Notes: generated from the sequence alone by a model not told the origin. Positions 1 through 7,312 are shown, counted from the stretch's first letter. The stretch is 18,626 nt of DNA from an uncultured Pseudogracilibacillus sp. (GCA_937974845.1 CALJVC010000069.1:1-18626), one strand, 5' to 3'. Translations and numbers: made by a program.

Positions 1-33
1 GTCTGGACTGCTTAATAGGTTTTTATTTTGACC

Positions 34-441
34 CTTAGATACTCGATAAGCCATGTTCTGTACCTTCGTACTGCAAGCGGTGGTCAACCTCGTACTCCGG
101 CTGTAATCATTTATCTACGGATTCCCGAAGGATTCCGTCTTCTTCTTTCGTTCGGTTTCCTACTCGAAGAAGTGCCCCTACCATAATTTGGGTTGCTCAC
201 TCATGGGGTTTACCGCGTTCCACTCGAAGTGTTTCCACCTCGCATCGTCACTGTGGCACTTTCAAAGATCGTTCCATATCCCTTGATTGGGACGTAGGAT
301 TGATCTTGCCGTTCATCCAGTAGATGGATGACCTTGACTTATGGTTTCGTCAAGCATGAACACTACAGACATCACAGCCTGTGTGAGCATGGACTTTCCT
401 CTACATGATGTTACCATCATGCAGCGATTACATGAGTATCT
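34..441 (-). ncRNA. rnpB: RNase P RNA, class B (Bacillus type)
   Basis: This is the catalytic RNA of ribonuclease P, which removes 5' leaders from precursor tRNAs. On the minus strand the conserved blocks appear in order: GAGGAAAGTCC at 401-391 (5' strand of P4), AGTGCCACAGTGAC at 260-247, GGTAAACCCC at 214-205, and TACAGAACATGGCTTAT at 62-46. The ends are set by helix P1, AGATACTC (441-434) pairing with GAGTATCT (44-37). The length of about 406 nt fits class B RNAs of Bacillaceae. The 5' end agrees with a start 7 nt after the promoter -10 at 448-453. The 3' end is uncertain by a few bases. I see no clear terminator before the window edge. Its position directly downstream of gpsB matches B. 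subtilis. Confidence 0.96.
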
Positions 442-447
442 ACACTA

Positions 448-476
448 AGTATACCATAGAGAAGTAACTAGCTCAA
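448..476 (-). promoter_or_regulatory. sigma-A promoter of rnpB
   Basis: On the minus strand TTGAGC (476-471) is followed by a 17-nt spacer and TATACT (453-448), with TG one base upstream giving an extended -10 (TGGTATACT). A start about 7 nt downstream falls at 441, exactly where P1 of the RNase P RNA begins. Confidence 0.8.
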
Positions 477-493
477 TTATGTATTGGCTTGTA

Positions 494-799
494 TTAATCA
501 CTATTTTCGGAAACTTTTGGGCCGAAGACAGCCTTCTCTAAATTGGAAATTCGCTTTAAAATATCGTAATTTACCGGAGTTGGTTGTGACAAGTTTGTCG
601 AACGTTTAGAACTTGTCGATGTAACTTCTTTCAATCGTTTAACCTCATTTTCTAAAGCATCGATTTTCTTTTGAAAGGTCTCATAATCTTCAATGATTAT
701 ATCTAAAAACTGGTCTACTTCTTCTTCATTATAGCCACGCATAGATTTTTTAAACTCTTTGTTCACAATATCTTCGATAGTTAGGCGGATTTCATTCAT
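494..799 (-). CDS. gpsB: Cell division regulator GpsB
   Basis: GpsB is a cytoplasmic, membrane-associated adaptor that moves between lateral wall and septum and links penicillin-binding proteins, notably PBP1, to the division machinery. The 101-aa product has the DivIVA-like N-terminal domain (about residues 1-65). It opens with LTIEDIVNKEFKKSMRGYNE, including the conserved RGYNEEEVDQFLD stretch, and continues as a coiled coil to about residue 60. A serine/threonine-rich linker (about 60-80) leads to a short C-terminal helix (KRISNLEKAVFG) of the type used for oligomerisation. The start has a GAGGTG ribosome binding site and a promoter at 829-856. rnpB follows it. Its client ponA lies about 2.4 kb away in the same window. 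Identification is by motif and synteny. Confidence 0.95.
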   Translation of the reverse strand: MNEIRLTIEDIVNKEFKKSMRGYNEEEVDQFLDIIIEDYETFQKKIDALENEVKRLKEVTSTSSKRSTNLSQPTPVNYDILKRISNLEKAVFGPKVSENSD

Positions 800-828
800 C
801 GGGGTATCACCTCGTTTATTTTACTTAT

Positions 829-856
829 ATTATATCATGATAATCTTGTATGTCAT
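829..856 (-). promoter_or_regulatory. sigma-A promoter of gpsB
   Basis: The minus strand reads ATGACA (856-851), a 16-nt spacer and TATAAT (834-829), with TG at 837-836 forming an extended -10 (TGATATAAT). It lies about 30 bases before the gpsB start, a short leader carrying GAGGTG. Confidence 0.7.
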
Positions 857-895
857 TATATTCATGGTTGTTAAAAAAATGTATAGTTTCCCCTA

Positions 896-925
896 TTGTC
901 TGCGACGGTTTCCCTCTGATATAAT
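896..925 (+). promoter_or_regulatory. sigma-A promoter of the sortase gene
   Basis: TTGTCT (896-901), an 18-nt spacer and TATAAT (920-925), with TG at 917-918 making an extended -10. It is back to back with the gpsB promoter, so gpsB and the sortase gene share a divergent regulatory region of about 170 bases. Confidence 0.7.
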
Positions 926-969
926 AACTGAAAGAAAATGACGCTATGACCGGAGGAGGTTAAAAAAAC

Positions 970-1551
970 GTGCGGAAGCTTTCTTATATTTTTGTATTTA
1001 TAGGCATCCTCTTACTTGCTTATGGCCTATTTCATCTATTCGACTCGCAAATTAATGAAAATAAGCGACTGAAGGAAGCCCAATCCTTCGTATCGGAGAA
1101 AGTTGTTCACGAAGTAGATGAAACAATAAGTGAACATTATGATTTTGTTAAAGGGGAAACGATCGGTATTTTATATATCCCAAAGCTCGACCGAGAACTA
1201 CCAATCGTTGAAGGAACCGATGATGAAAATTTAAAATACGGTGTCGGTCATTATATAGATACCGGTTATCCTGGTGAAAACCGCCAAATTTTGCTTTCCG
1301 GTCATCGAGACACGGTCTTTCGGAATTTTGGTGAATTAGAACACGGGGATGAATTCCATATCAAAATGGCTAATGGTGTATTTATCTACGAGTTTCGCGA
1401 TAATGAGATCGTCGATGCAGACGATACTACTGTCATCGATTTACAACGGCAAGATGAAGTATTGACTATTTCTACTTGCTATCCCTTTAACTACATCGGT
1501 AGTGCACCGGAAAGATACGTTATTTACGCCTATCCTAAATTAAAAGATTAA
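970..1551 (+). CDS. Class D sortase (transpeptidase)
   Basis: Sortases are membrane-anchored cysteine transpeptidases that cut surface proteins at an LPxTx-type signal and join them to peptidoglycan. The 193-aa product has an N-terminal membrane segment (about 4-23), a charged linker and a sortase fold with the full catalytic set: H112 in LLSGHRDTVF, C170 in LTISTCYPF and R182 in APERYVIYAYP. The TCYPF and APxRY wording fits class D enzymes such as B. subtilis YhcS better than class A. The start is GTG, 10 nt after a strong GGAGGAGG site. It has its own extended -10 promoter and ends in a terminator shared with cdd. No LPxT-bearing substrate gene is adjacent, so it would have to act on proteins encoded elsewhere. 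I do not recall a sortase at this position in B. subtilis. Confidence 0.9.
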   Translation: MRKLSYIFVFIGILLLAYGLFHLFDSQINENKRLKEAQSFVSEKVVHEVDETISEHYDFVKGETIGILYIPKLDRELPIVEGTDDENLKYGVGHYIDTGYPGENRQILLSGHRDTVFRNFGELEHGDEFHIKMANGVFIYEFRDNEIVDADDTTVIDLQRQDEVLTISTCYPFNYIGSAPERYVIYAYPKLKD

Positions 1552-1554
1552 AAG

Positions 1555-1586
1555 AATCCCCCTGAGATTTATTTCTTAGGGGGATT
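1555..1586. terminator. Bidirectional terminator between sortase gene and cdd
   Basis: Stem 1555-1567 with 1574-1586 (core AATCCCCCT / AGGGGGATT, one G-T pair) around a 6-nt loop, with T-rich flanks on both sides. It serves the plus-strand sortase gene and the minus-strand cdd. The cdd stop codon (1571-1569) lies in the loop, so the last codons of cdd (PPKK) are encoded by the stem. Confidence 0.8.
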
Positions 1587-1982
1587 GTTGTTTCTGCGTT
1601 CGAAAATAAAGGATGCTGGGAGGAGCTCCGCAATATTCGTCATACGGTATGCGCCTTTAGTATTCAGCAGTATAATTTCGACATGTTCATCAAAAAACTC
1701 ATCCATAACCTGGCGACAAGCGCCACAAGGTGTAATCGGTGTCTCAGTATCTCCTACGACAGCAAGGGCTTTAAATTCCCTTTCCCCTGCTGATAAGGCA
1801 TTGAAAATCGCAACCCTTTCAGCACAACAAGTTAGGGAATAGGAACTATTTTCGATATTAGCGCCTGTGTAGATCTTTCCTTCCTTCGTTAAAACAGCAG
1901 CACCGACGCTAAAGTTAGAATATGGAGCATAGGCTCTAGCTTTTGCCTCTAAGGCAGCTTGCATTAACTTCTCTTTATTCAT
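1569..1982 (-). CDS. cdd: Cytidine deaminase
   Basis: The enzyme hydrolyses cytidine and deoxycytidine to uridine and deoxyuridine in pyrimidine salvage. The 137-aa protein has the zinc-binding set of the small homotetrameric type: C53 with E55 as proton shuttle in CCAER, and C86/C89 in TPCGACRQ. The substrate-binding NIENSSYS block is near residue 42. I chose the ATG at 1982 because TGGAGA lies about 10 nt upstream and the resulting length is the family norm (about 136 aa). It overlaps the end of yppE (GAGCATGAATAA), suggesting coupled translation. In B. subtilis cdd sits elsewhere, next to dgkA and era, so its place behind yppE is a rearrangement. Its C-terminal tail is encoded by the terminator hairpin. 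Confidence 0.95.
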   Translation of the reverse strand: MNKEKLMQAALEAKARAYAPYSNFSVGAAVLTKEGKIYTGANIENSSYSLTCCAERVAIFNALSAGEREFKALAVVGDTETPITPCGACRQVMDEFFDEHVEIILLNTKGAYRMTNIAELLPASFIFERRNNNPPKK

Positions 1983-2346
1983 GCTCAATCTTCTCCAATA
2001 CAAAGCGTAAGGTATAAAGACAAGAACGTTTTATTTCCATAAAACGTCTTCTTCGAACATCACGATAATAACTATGCATAATTAATGCTCGAAGATTATC
2101 AACGGTAGATGTAAGCATTGACGGATGCAAGAGGGAGTCCGGATGCTCCGTAATCGCTCTTTCCCAATCCTCTAATATATGAAAGACTTCTTCTGTACGT
2201 TCTTTTACAAATTGAAAAAAAGCTTTACTATTTTCCGGCTGTATTTCCGGATCATTAAAGACATTCTCTAAATCGATTGTATGATTGATTAACTGTTTCG
2301 TTAAAAGTTTTAGTTTATCCTCTTGATGTGCCAATGTATTTTCCAT
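1975..2346 (-). CDS. yppE: YppE-family protein (DUF1798)
   Basis: A 123-aa, mostly helical cytoplasmic protein resembling YppE of B. subtilis, a DUF1798 family whose function is not established as far as I know. There is no signal peptide or membrane segment. An arginine-rich patch, YRDVRRRRFME, lies in the C-terminal third. Location on the other side of the promoter region from recU agrees with B. subtilis, where yppE lies near recU-ponA. The start is ATG at 2346 (a GTG lies one codon earlier). Neither has a well-spaced ribosome binding site of its own. Instead a short leader frame (2372-2346) ends in TGA overlapping this ATG, so translation is probably coupled. cdd begins within its last codons. 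Confidence 0.85.
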   Translation of the reverse strand: MENTLAHQEDKLKLLTKQLINHTIDLENVFNDPEIQPENSKAFFQFVKERTEEVFHILEDWERAITEHPDSLLHPSMLTSTVDNLRALIMHSYYRDVRRRRFMEIKRSCLYTLRFVLEKIEHE

Positions 2347-2372
2347 CACCTTATTATACTTGTTTTTTGCAT
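2346..2372 (-). CDS. Eight-codon leader frame ahead of yppE
   Basis: The minus strand carries AAAGGAGA (2388-2381), 8 nt, then ATG CAA AAA ACA AGT ATA ATA AGG TGA, encoding MQKTSIIR. The final TGA shares its A with the yppE ATG (TGATG). This is the only well-placed strong ribosome binding site before yppE, and a promoter at 2399-2427 would start RNA just upstream of it. It contains a run of six A. One extra A would place this ATG in frame with yppE and extend that protein by nine residues, so a slippery-run variant or a base error is an alternative explanation. Confidence 0.5.
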   Translation of the reverse strand: MQKTSIIR

Positions 2373-2398
2373 GAAATTTATCTCCTTTACTATAATGT

Positions 2399-2427
2399 AT
2401 TATCGGCTAACTAAGAAAGTTTTGCAA
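2399..2427 (-). promoter_or_regulatory. Likely promoter of yppE-cdd
   Basis: The minus strand has TTGCAA (2427-2422), a 17-nt spacer and GATAAT (2404-2399). RNA would start near 2392, keeping the AAAGGAGA site and the eight-codon leader frame in the transcript. Confidence 0.5.
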
Positions 2428-2483
2428 CCTAGGATATACTTCTTTCTTTCAACATATAAGGCAAACTTCCGTATGGTATCCCG

Positions 2484-2512
2484 TTGCTCATTGGACATAA
2501 TCCCATTATAAT
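2484..2512 (+). promoter_or_regulatory. Likely promoter of recU-ponA
   Basis: TTGCTC (2484-2489), a 17-nt spacer and TATAAT (2507-2512). The start would lie near 2519, leaving a leader of about 16 nt that carries TAGGAGG. It diverges from the yppE promoter. Confidence 0.6.
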
Positions 2513-2534
2513 AGTATGTTAGGAGGTAATCACT

Positions 2535-3128
2535 ATGAACTATCCTCAAGGTGTAGGTAGAAATAGGTCGGTAAAGCTTCCTAGCAACCGAAGAAAAGGA
2601 ACTAGCTTTGCTAACCGTGGAATGACTTTAGAAGAAGATATTAATGCAACGAATGCCTATTATCTTTCGATTAATAAAGCTGTCGTACATAAAAAGCCTA
2701 CCCCAATCCAAATAGTAAAAGTCGATTATCCTAAAAGAAGTGCAGCAAAAATTACCGAAGGATATTTTCAAGAAAAATCGACTACTGACTATAATGGACT
2801 TTTTCAAGGAAAATATATTGATTTTGAAGCAAAGGAAACGAAAAATAAAACGTCTTTTCCATTAACTAACTTTCATACCCATCAAATCGACCATATGCGT
2901 CTAGTTACAGAACACGATGGGATTGGTTTTGTTATTATTCGTTTTACAACCTATGACGAAACTTACTTACTCCCTAATGAAAAAATATTACCTTACTGGG
3001 ACAGCATGTTAAAAGGTGGACGTAAATCCATTCCTTATGAAACGATCAAAACAGAAGGATATGTTATTCCTTTCACCTACCAAGCAAGGGTCGATTATTT
3101 ATCTGTAGTGCAAGCAGTTTATTTTTAA
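2535..3128 (+). CDS. recU: Holliday junction resolvase RecU
   Basis: RecU cuts four-way DNA junctions during recombinational repair and aids chromosome segregation. It is the Firmicutes counterpart of RuvC. The 197-aa product shows the N-terminal basic, disordered arm and the nuclease core: D85 in TTDYNGL, then D96, E98 and K100 in YIDFEAKETKN, matching the metal-binding D/E-x-K signature. THQIDHM (about residues 115-121) follows, as in the family. The start ATG has TAGGAGG at good spacing. ponA follows after 33 bases with no terminator, the usual recU-ponA operon. Length is typical (about 200 aa). Confidence 0.96.
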   Translation: MNYPQGVGRNRSVKLPSNRRKGTSFANRGMTLEEDINATNAYYLSINKAVVHKKPTPIQIVKVDYPKRSAAKITEGYFQEKSTTDYNGLFQGKYIDFEAKETKNKTSFPLTNFHTHQIDHMRLVTEHDGIGFVIIRFTTYDETYLLPNEKILPYWDSMLKGGRKSIPYETIKTEGYVIPFTYQARVDYLSVVQAVYF

Positions 3129-3161
3129 TATGAATACCTAGAGAGGAACGGAGGAAATATT

Positions 3162-5885
3162 ATGGCAACTAGGCAATCTCGTACAGCCCGAAAAAAACAA
3201 ATGGTTAAAAAACGAAAAACCCCGTTATGGAAAAAGTTTTTACTAACCGTTTCTACACTTATTGTCCTATCTTTTATCGCTGTTGGATCCGTTTTTGGTT
3301 ACTATATATCAACAGCACCCAAGCTAGATGTTGAAAAACTAAATGTACCCTACTCATCAAAGTTTTACGACAAAGATGGTAATATGTTTGCCGATATCGG
3401 TACCGAAAACCGAACAAATGTAAAATATGAAGAATTACCTGATATTTTAATCGATGCAGTCATCGCAACAGAAGACGCCCGTTTCTTTAAACACCGGGGA
3501 ATCGACTTACAACGAATCTTTAGTGCTATCATTGCTAATATCAAGCACGGCTTTGGTTCTGAAGGGGCAAGTACGATTACCCAGCAAGTAGTAGAAAATA
3601 TGTTTTTAACACCGGAGAAAAAATTAAAGCTTAAAGTTCAAGAACAATGGTTGGCCATTAAACTTGAAAGAGAATTCTCCAAGGAACAAATTTTAGAAAT
3701 GTATCTAAATACTATTTTTTACGGGCAAAATGCCTATGGTGTAGCTAAGGCAGCCGAAGTATACTTTGATATCGAGGACTTAAATGACTTAAACCTTGTC
3801 CAAGCAGCAATCCTAGCTGGACTACCGCAACGCCCTTCGGCCTACAACCCTTTTGAAAATCCTGATTTAATGCAGGAACGGGTTGACACTGTTCTAGACT
3901 TAATGGTCCGGCATAATAAAATAGATAAGAAGGAAGCTGAGGAAGCTAGAAAAGTAGACGTTGCATCGGTATTAACAGAAAAGAAACCAAAGTCTTTACC
4001 TTATGAAGCCTTTCGTCAGCAGGCTATTAAAGAACTTGAAGAAAAATTGCCTGATGTAGATATTTTCTCAGCTGGCTTAGAAATTCATACTAATTTAGAT
4101 CCCGCAATCCAAGAACATGTGGAACATTTACTTACCGATAGTGAAACTAACCCTATCCCCTACCCTGACCAAGATTTACAAGCTGGGGTAGCCGTCGTCG
4201 ATACACAAACTGGAGCAATTCGTGCCATCGGTGGTAGTCGCAATCGTGAAAACGTCATGGGAGATAACTATGCGATTAGTTTAAATCGTCAACCGGGATC
4301 AACGATTAAACCCTTACTCTCTTATGGTCCAGCAATCGAATATGAAAAATGGTCAACCTACCATCAAATCAACGACGACCAACCATATAAAACAGGCTCT
4401 GGCCATGAGATTCGAAACTGGGACCGAAATTATCGTGGATGGATTTCCGCCCGGGAAGCCTTAAAACATTCCTTTAACGTACCGGCCGTAAAAACCTTCA
4501 TGGAAATTGGACCAGATCGCGCAAAAAAATTCGCTGAAAACCTTGGGATAAAATTTGCTGACCAATATTTAGCTCCACAGGATGCTATCGGGGGTACGTC
4601 AACTTCTGTCACTCCTTTACAGTTAGCAGGAGCCTTTAGCGCCTTTGGTAATGAAGGAATTTATACTGAACCCTATGCCGTAACGAAAGTCGTTTTCCCA
4701 GATGATTCCGTCGTTGATTTAAAACCTAAATCCGAAGCTGTGATGGCAGACTATACGGCTTATATGGTGACAGATATGTTAAAGGATGTCGTCGAGAGTG
4801 GAACAGGTAGAAACGCTAATATTCCACATCTACCTGTAGCCGGAAAAACCGGTACGACAAACGTGCAAGGAAAATCTGGAGCAAATAACTCATGGTTCGT
4901 CGGATATACAACGAATTATTCGATCGGCGTTTGGACGGGATATCCAAAGGACAACAGCCGAATTATCCCAAATACCCAAGTACCGCATGCTATATTTAAA
5001 CATACGATGACGAAAATTTCAGAAGGAATAGAAACAGAAGACTTTAAAAAACCTGACTCTGTTGTTGAGTTAATGATAGAAAAAGGTTCTAACCCACCGA
5101 AAGTTGTCAATAGTTCTTCAGGATCAGGAAATGCTGTCAAAGAATTATTCGTTAAAGGGACGGAACCAACTGCCGTATCCAAAAAAGTAGAAGGATTAGC
5201 CCCGGTAAGTAATTTAAAGGCTGTTTATGATGAAGCTAGTAATGCGATCAATATTAGTTGGAATTACGACCGTTCGAAAAACATTTCCTTTGATGTAAAT
5301 TATAGCGTTGATTCTGGTAGTAAGAGAAACTTAACATCGACGAAGGAATTAGGAGCAACGATCGGTTCTGTAGAACAAGGTGCTACCTATACCATTGAAG
5401 TAATTGCAAAGGACGAAACGTCTGGCCGTACTAGTGAGCCAAGAACTGTTACGGTAAAAGTAAAAGGCGAAGAAGAAGAGATAGACATACCAAGTGTAAG
5501 CAACCTTCAGGCTTACTACGATAAAGCAAGCAATGTCATTCAGGTCAATTGGAATTATAATGGTCCACCAGCTCAATTTGAAGTAACTGTAAATGGTGGG
5601 CAAACACAGACGGTATCGAACACAAGCATGCAAATAAGTAATATTAGCCCGAACCAATCCTATACTATTGCCGTCACCCCAGTAGCAGATGGACAACGAG
5701 GAGAAACAGCATCAACTTCTGTAAAAGTAGATGCACCTGAACCTGAAAATGAACCGGAAGAAAAAGAACCAGATAATGAACAGCAACAACAATCGGAAGA
5801 ACAACAAAAGGATCAGGGCCAATCCAATGAAATGAACCGGGAACGGGAAGAAAATGAAGAGAGAAAGAGAGAAAACGGTCAATAA
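3162..5885 (+). CDS. ponA: Class A penicillin-binding protein 1A/1B
   Basis: This bifunctional enzyme polymerises lipid II glycan strands and cross-links the peptides outside the membrane. The 907-aa product has a basic cytoplasmic tail (1-24) and one membrane anchor (about 25-47). The GT51 transglycosylase follows, with catalytic E104 in ATEDARFFKHRGID and the GASTITQQ block near 135-142. The transpeptidase has S380-x-x-K383 (PGSTIK), S437-F-N439 and K562-T-G-T565. Two fibronectin type III-like repeats cover about 680-768 and 776-857. Each carries a matching VSNL-A-YD-ASN-I opening, pointing to an internal duplication. The tail from about 858 is rich in E, Q, N, K and R and of low complexity. 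GGAGG precedes the ATG. It is in operon with recU and ends at the terminator at 5889-5920. Its partner GpsB is in the same window. Confidence 0.97.
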   Translation: MATRQSRTARKKQMVKKRKTPLWKKFLLTVSTLIVLSFIAVGSVFGYYISTAPKLDVEKLNVPYSSKFYDKDGNMFADIGTENRTNVKYEELPDILIDAVIATEDARFFKHRGIDLQRIFSAIIANIKHGFGSEGASTITQQVVENMFLTPEKKLKLKVQEQWLAIKLEREFSKEQILEMYLNTIFYGQNAYGVAKAAEVYFDIEDLNDLNLVQAAILAGLPQRPSAYNPFENPDLMQERVDTVLDLMVRHNKIDKKEAEEARKVDVASVLTEKKPKSLPYEAFRQQAIKELEEKLPDVDIFSAGLEIHTNLDPAIQEHVEHLLTDSETNPIPYPDQDLQAGVAVVDTQTGAIRAIGGSRNRENVMGDNYAISLNRQPGSTIKPLLSYGPAIEYEKWSTYHQINDDQPYKTGSGHEIRNWDRNYRGWISAREALKHSFNVPAVKTFMEIGPDRAKKFAENLGIKFADQYLAPQDAIGGTSTSVTPLQLAGAFSAFGNEGIYTEPYAVTKVVFPDDSVVDLKPKSEAVMADYTAYMVTDMLKDVVESGTGRNANIPHLPVAGKTGTTNVQGKSGANNSWFVGYTTNYSIGVWTGYPKDNSRIIPNTQVPHAIFKHTMTKISEGIETEDFKKPDSVVELMIEKGSNPPKVVNSSSGSGNAVKELFVKGTEPTAVSKKVEGLAPVSNLKAVYDEASNAINISWNYDRSKNISFDVNYSVDSGSKRNLTSTKELGATIGSVEQGATYTIEVIAKDETSGRTSEPRTVTVKVKGEEEEIDIPSVSNLQAYYDKASNVIQVNWNYNGPPAQFEVTVNGGQTQTVSNTSMQISNISPNQSYTIAVTPVADGQRGETASTSVKVDAPEPENEPEEKEPDNEQQQQSEEQQKDQGQSNEMNREREENEERKRENGQ

Positions 5886-5888
5886 ATA

Positions 5889-5920
5889 TAAAAGCCGGAA
5901 GGTTTTCCTTCCGGCTTTTA
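5889..5920. terminator. Bidirectional terminator between ponA and nth
   Basis: A perfect 14-bp stem, 5889-5902 with 5907-5920 (core AAAGCCGGAAGG / CCTTCCGGCTTT), and a TTTT loop, flanked by T runs in both directions. It ends ponA (stop at 5885) and nth, whose TAA stop occupies the outer bases of the stem (5920-5918). Confidence 0.9.
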
Positions 5921-6595
5921 CTTTGATGCTTTTCGTAACTGTTCCCTTTCTTTTTTCCGTTTACGCTTTTGGCCTTCTCGACATAAATCTAACAAAGGAC
6001 ATGCTTCACAATTTGGGTTTTGTGCTTTACAATGGTATCGTCCAAAAAATATAAAACGATGGTGAGCGATACTCCACTCTTCTTTAGGAATCTTTTTCAT
6101 CAATGTTTTTTCCACTTGGAGAACCGAATCTTTCCATCGACATATACCTAAACGTTTCGATACCCTTTCAACATGAGTATCAACTGCAATTGCAGGTACA
6201 CCAAAGGCAACGGAAACAACGACATTAGCAGTCTTTCTTCCGACACCAGGAAAACGTTCTAACTCTTCCCGGGTTTGTGGAATCTCTCCATCATACTCTT
6301 CAATAAGCATTTTACATAACTTTTGAATATTTTTAGCCTTTGTTCGAAAGAGACCAATCGAACGAATATCCTGTTCTAATTCTTTAACATCTACCGCTAA
6401 ATAATCCTCCGGTGTTTTATATTTTTTAAAAAGCTCCCGGGTGACCCGATTAACATTTTCGTCAGTCGTTTGGGCAGATAGTAGGACTGCTATCGTTAAT
6501 TCAAAAGGGTTACGATGAATTAATTCACAATGCGCATGGGGAAACATTTCCCCCATCGTATCTAAAACAAACCGAATCTGCTTCTTATTTAACAT
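5918..6595 (-). CDS. nth: Endonuclease III (DNA glycosylase/AP lyase)
   Basis: Nth removes oxidised pyrimidines from DNA and nicks at abasic sites in base-excision repair. The 225-aa protein has the helix-hairpin-helix segment LERFPGVGRKTANVVV, with the catalytic lysine at K121. The catalytic aspartate is D139 in AVDTHVERVSKRLG. The C-terminal cluster C189-x6-C196-x2-C199-x5-C205 binds [4Fe-4S]. A basic tail (about 208-225) ends the protein. Its ATG overlaps the dnaD stop (TAATG), so the two are translationally coupled, as in B. subtilis. The ypoC gene that I expect between nth and ponA in B. subtilis is absent here. Confidence 0.97.
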   Translation of the reverse strand: MLNKKQIRFVLDTMGEMFPHAHCELIHRNPFELTIAVLLSAQTTDENVNRVTRELFKKYKTPEDYLAVDVKELEQDIRSIGLFRTKAKNIQKLCKMLIEEYDGEIPQTREELERFPGVGRKTANVVVSVAFGVPAIAVDTHVERVSKRLGICRWKDSVLQVEKTLMKKIPKEEWSIAHHRFIFFGRYHCKAQNPNCEACPLLDLCREGQKRKRKKEREQLRKASK

Positions 6596-7281
6596 TATGC
6601 TCCCCCATCCAACCAGTTGAAATAAATAGAACGATCTCCCGTTTTAGAAGGTGTATATTTTTTCACCGTCTTTGTTTGACGAAATTGTTCCGTTTGTTCT
6701 TTTGCCTGCTCTACAGACGTTATTCCTTTTCTTTTCCACTCTCGTAAAATTCGATCAATATAAGTGAAGTTTAGTTTTCCCATCAAAACAGCTTCACGTA
6801 AAGCGGAAATAATGAGGCTTGGTTTTAAATGATCGTGATCAAGCCAAACACTAATGGTTTCAATTTCAAAGGGAGAAAGTGGCCGACCAAACTCCTGTTC
6901 AAAAACATGGAACAGGTTGCCTTCTTCTTTCTTTTCCTCCGTTACAGGCTCTTCTTCTTTTGTAACAAGCCGTTCCCAAAGAGGTTCTAAACTATAAACT
7001 TCACAAATTTTCCCCTGTTCATTACGGAATTCATCAATACGGAGAAAATTTCGTTGAACTAAGCTTCTTAATTTCTGCGCACATTCCGTTTCATTTAAGC
7101 TTAAATAACTCGTAATCTGCCTAGGAGTAGGAAAGCCAACTCCCCGTTGCAAGAAGCGATGTAATTGTAAAAGAATAATCACATCCACTTCGTCTAAACC
7201 AATCTTTGTATACGTCGTTAAAAGCTTTTCTGGAATCGCTAGTTGGTTTTGTATAAGAGAGGAAAGTTGATTATTATCCAT
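6595..7281 (-). CDS. dnaD: DNA replication initiation protein DnaD
   Basis: DnaD acts with DnaA and DnaB at the origin and in PriA-dependent restart, remodelling DNA so that the DnaC helicase can be loaded. The 228-aa product has an N-terminal winged-helix domain (about 1-100), an acidic, lysine/glutamate-rich linker (about 107-121) and a DnaD/DnaB-like C-terminal domain (about 124-195). The latter ends in the typical YIDRILREWKRKGI signature (174-187), used in DNA binding. The start has GAGGTG about 10 nt upstream. A hairpin and an extended -10 lie between aspB and this gene. In B. subtilis asnS stands between aspB and dnaD; it is absent here. Confidence 0.95.
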   Translation of the reverse strand: MDNNQLSSLIQNQLAIPEKLLTTYTKIGLDEVDVIILLQLHRFLQRGVGFPTPRQITSYLSLNETECAQKLRSLVQRNFLRIDEFRNEQGKICEVYSLEPLWERLVTKEEEPVTEEKKEEGNLFHVFEQEFGRPLSPFEIETISVWLDHDHLKPSLIISALREAVLMGKLNFTYIDRILREWKRKGITSVEQAKEQTEQFRQTKTVKKYTPSKTGDRSIYFNWLDGGA

Positions 7282-7301
7282 CTATGTACACCTCATTACC
7301 C

Positions 7302-7310
7302 AGTATAACA
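7302..7310 (-). promoter_or_regulatory. Candidate extended -10 promoter of dnaD-nth
   Basis: The minus strand reads TGTTATACT (7310-7302), an extended -10, about 20 bases before the dnaD start codon. The -35 region would fall inside the upstream terminator hairpin and has no good match, so the call rests on the -10 alone. Confidence 0.4.
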
Positions 7311-7312
7311 TG

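Noticed and set aside
1..450. Protein-coding or repeat content at the left edge
   Set aside because: The conserved blocks and helix P1 identify the region as RNase P RNA; no coding frame is supported.
759..941. Open frame of 60 codons on the plus strand over the gpsB start and promoters
   Set aside because: It overlaps gpsB and two divergent promoters, has no ribosome binding site and looks like no known protein.
2353..2358. TATAAT on the minus strand 7 bases before yppE, suggesting leaderless transcription
   Set aside because: There is no -35 at suitable spacing and no TG extension, and the bases are explained as codons of the leader frame. A better promoter lies at 2399-2427.
5349..5696. 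115-codon open frame on the minus strand inside ponA
   Set aside because: It is wholly antisense to the FN3 region of ponA, has a composition typical of a shadow frame and has no start signals.
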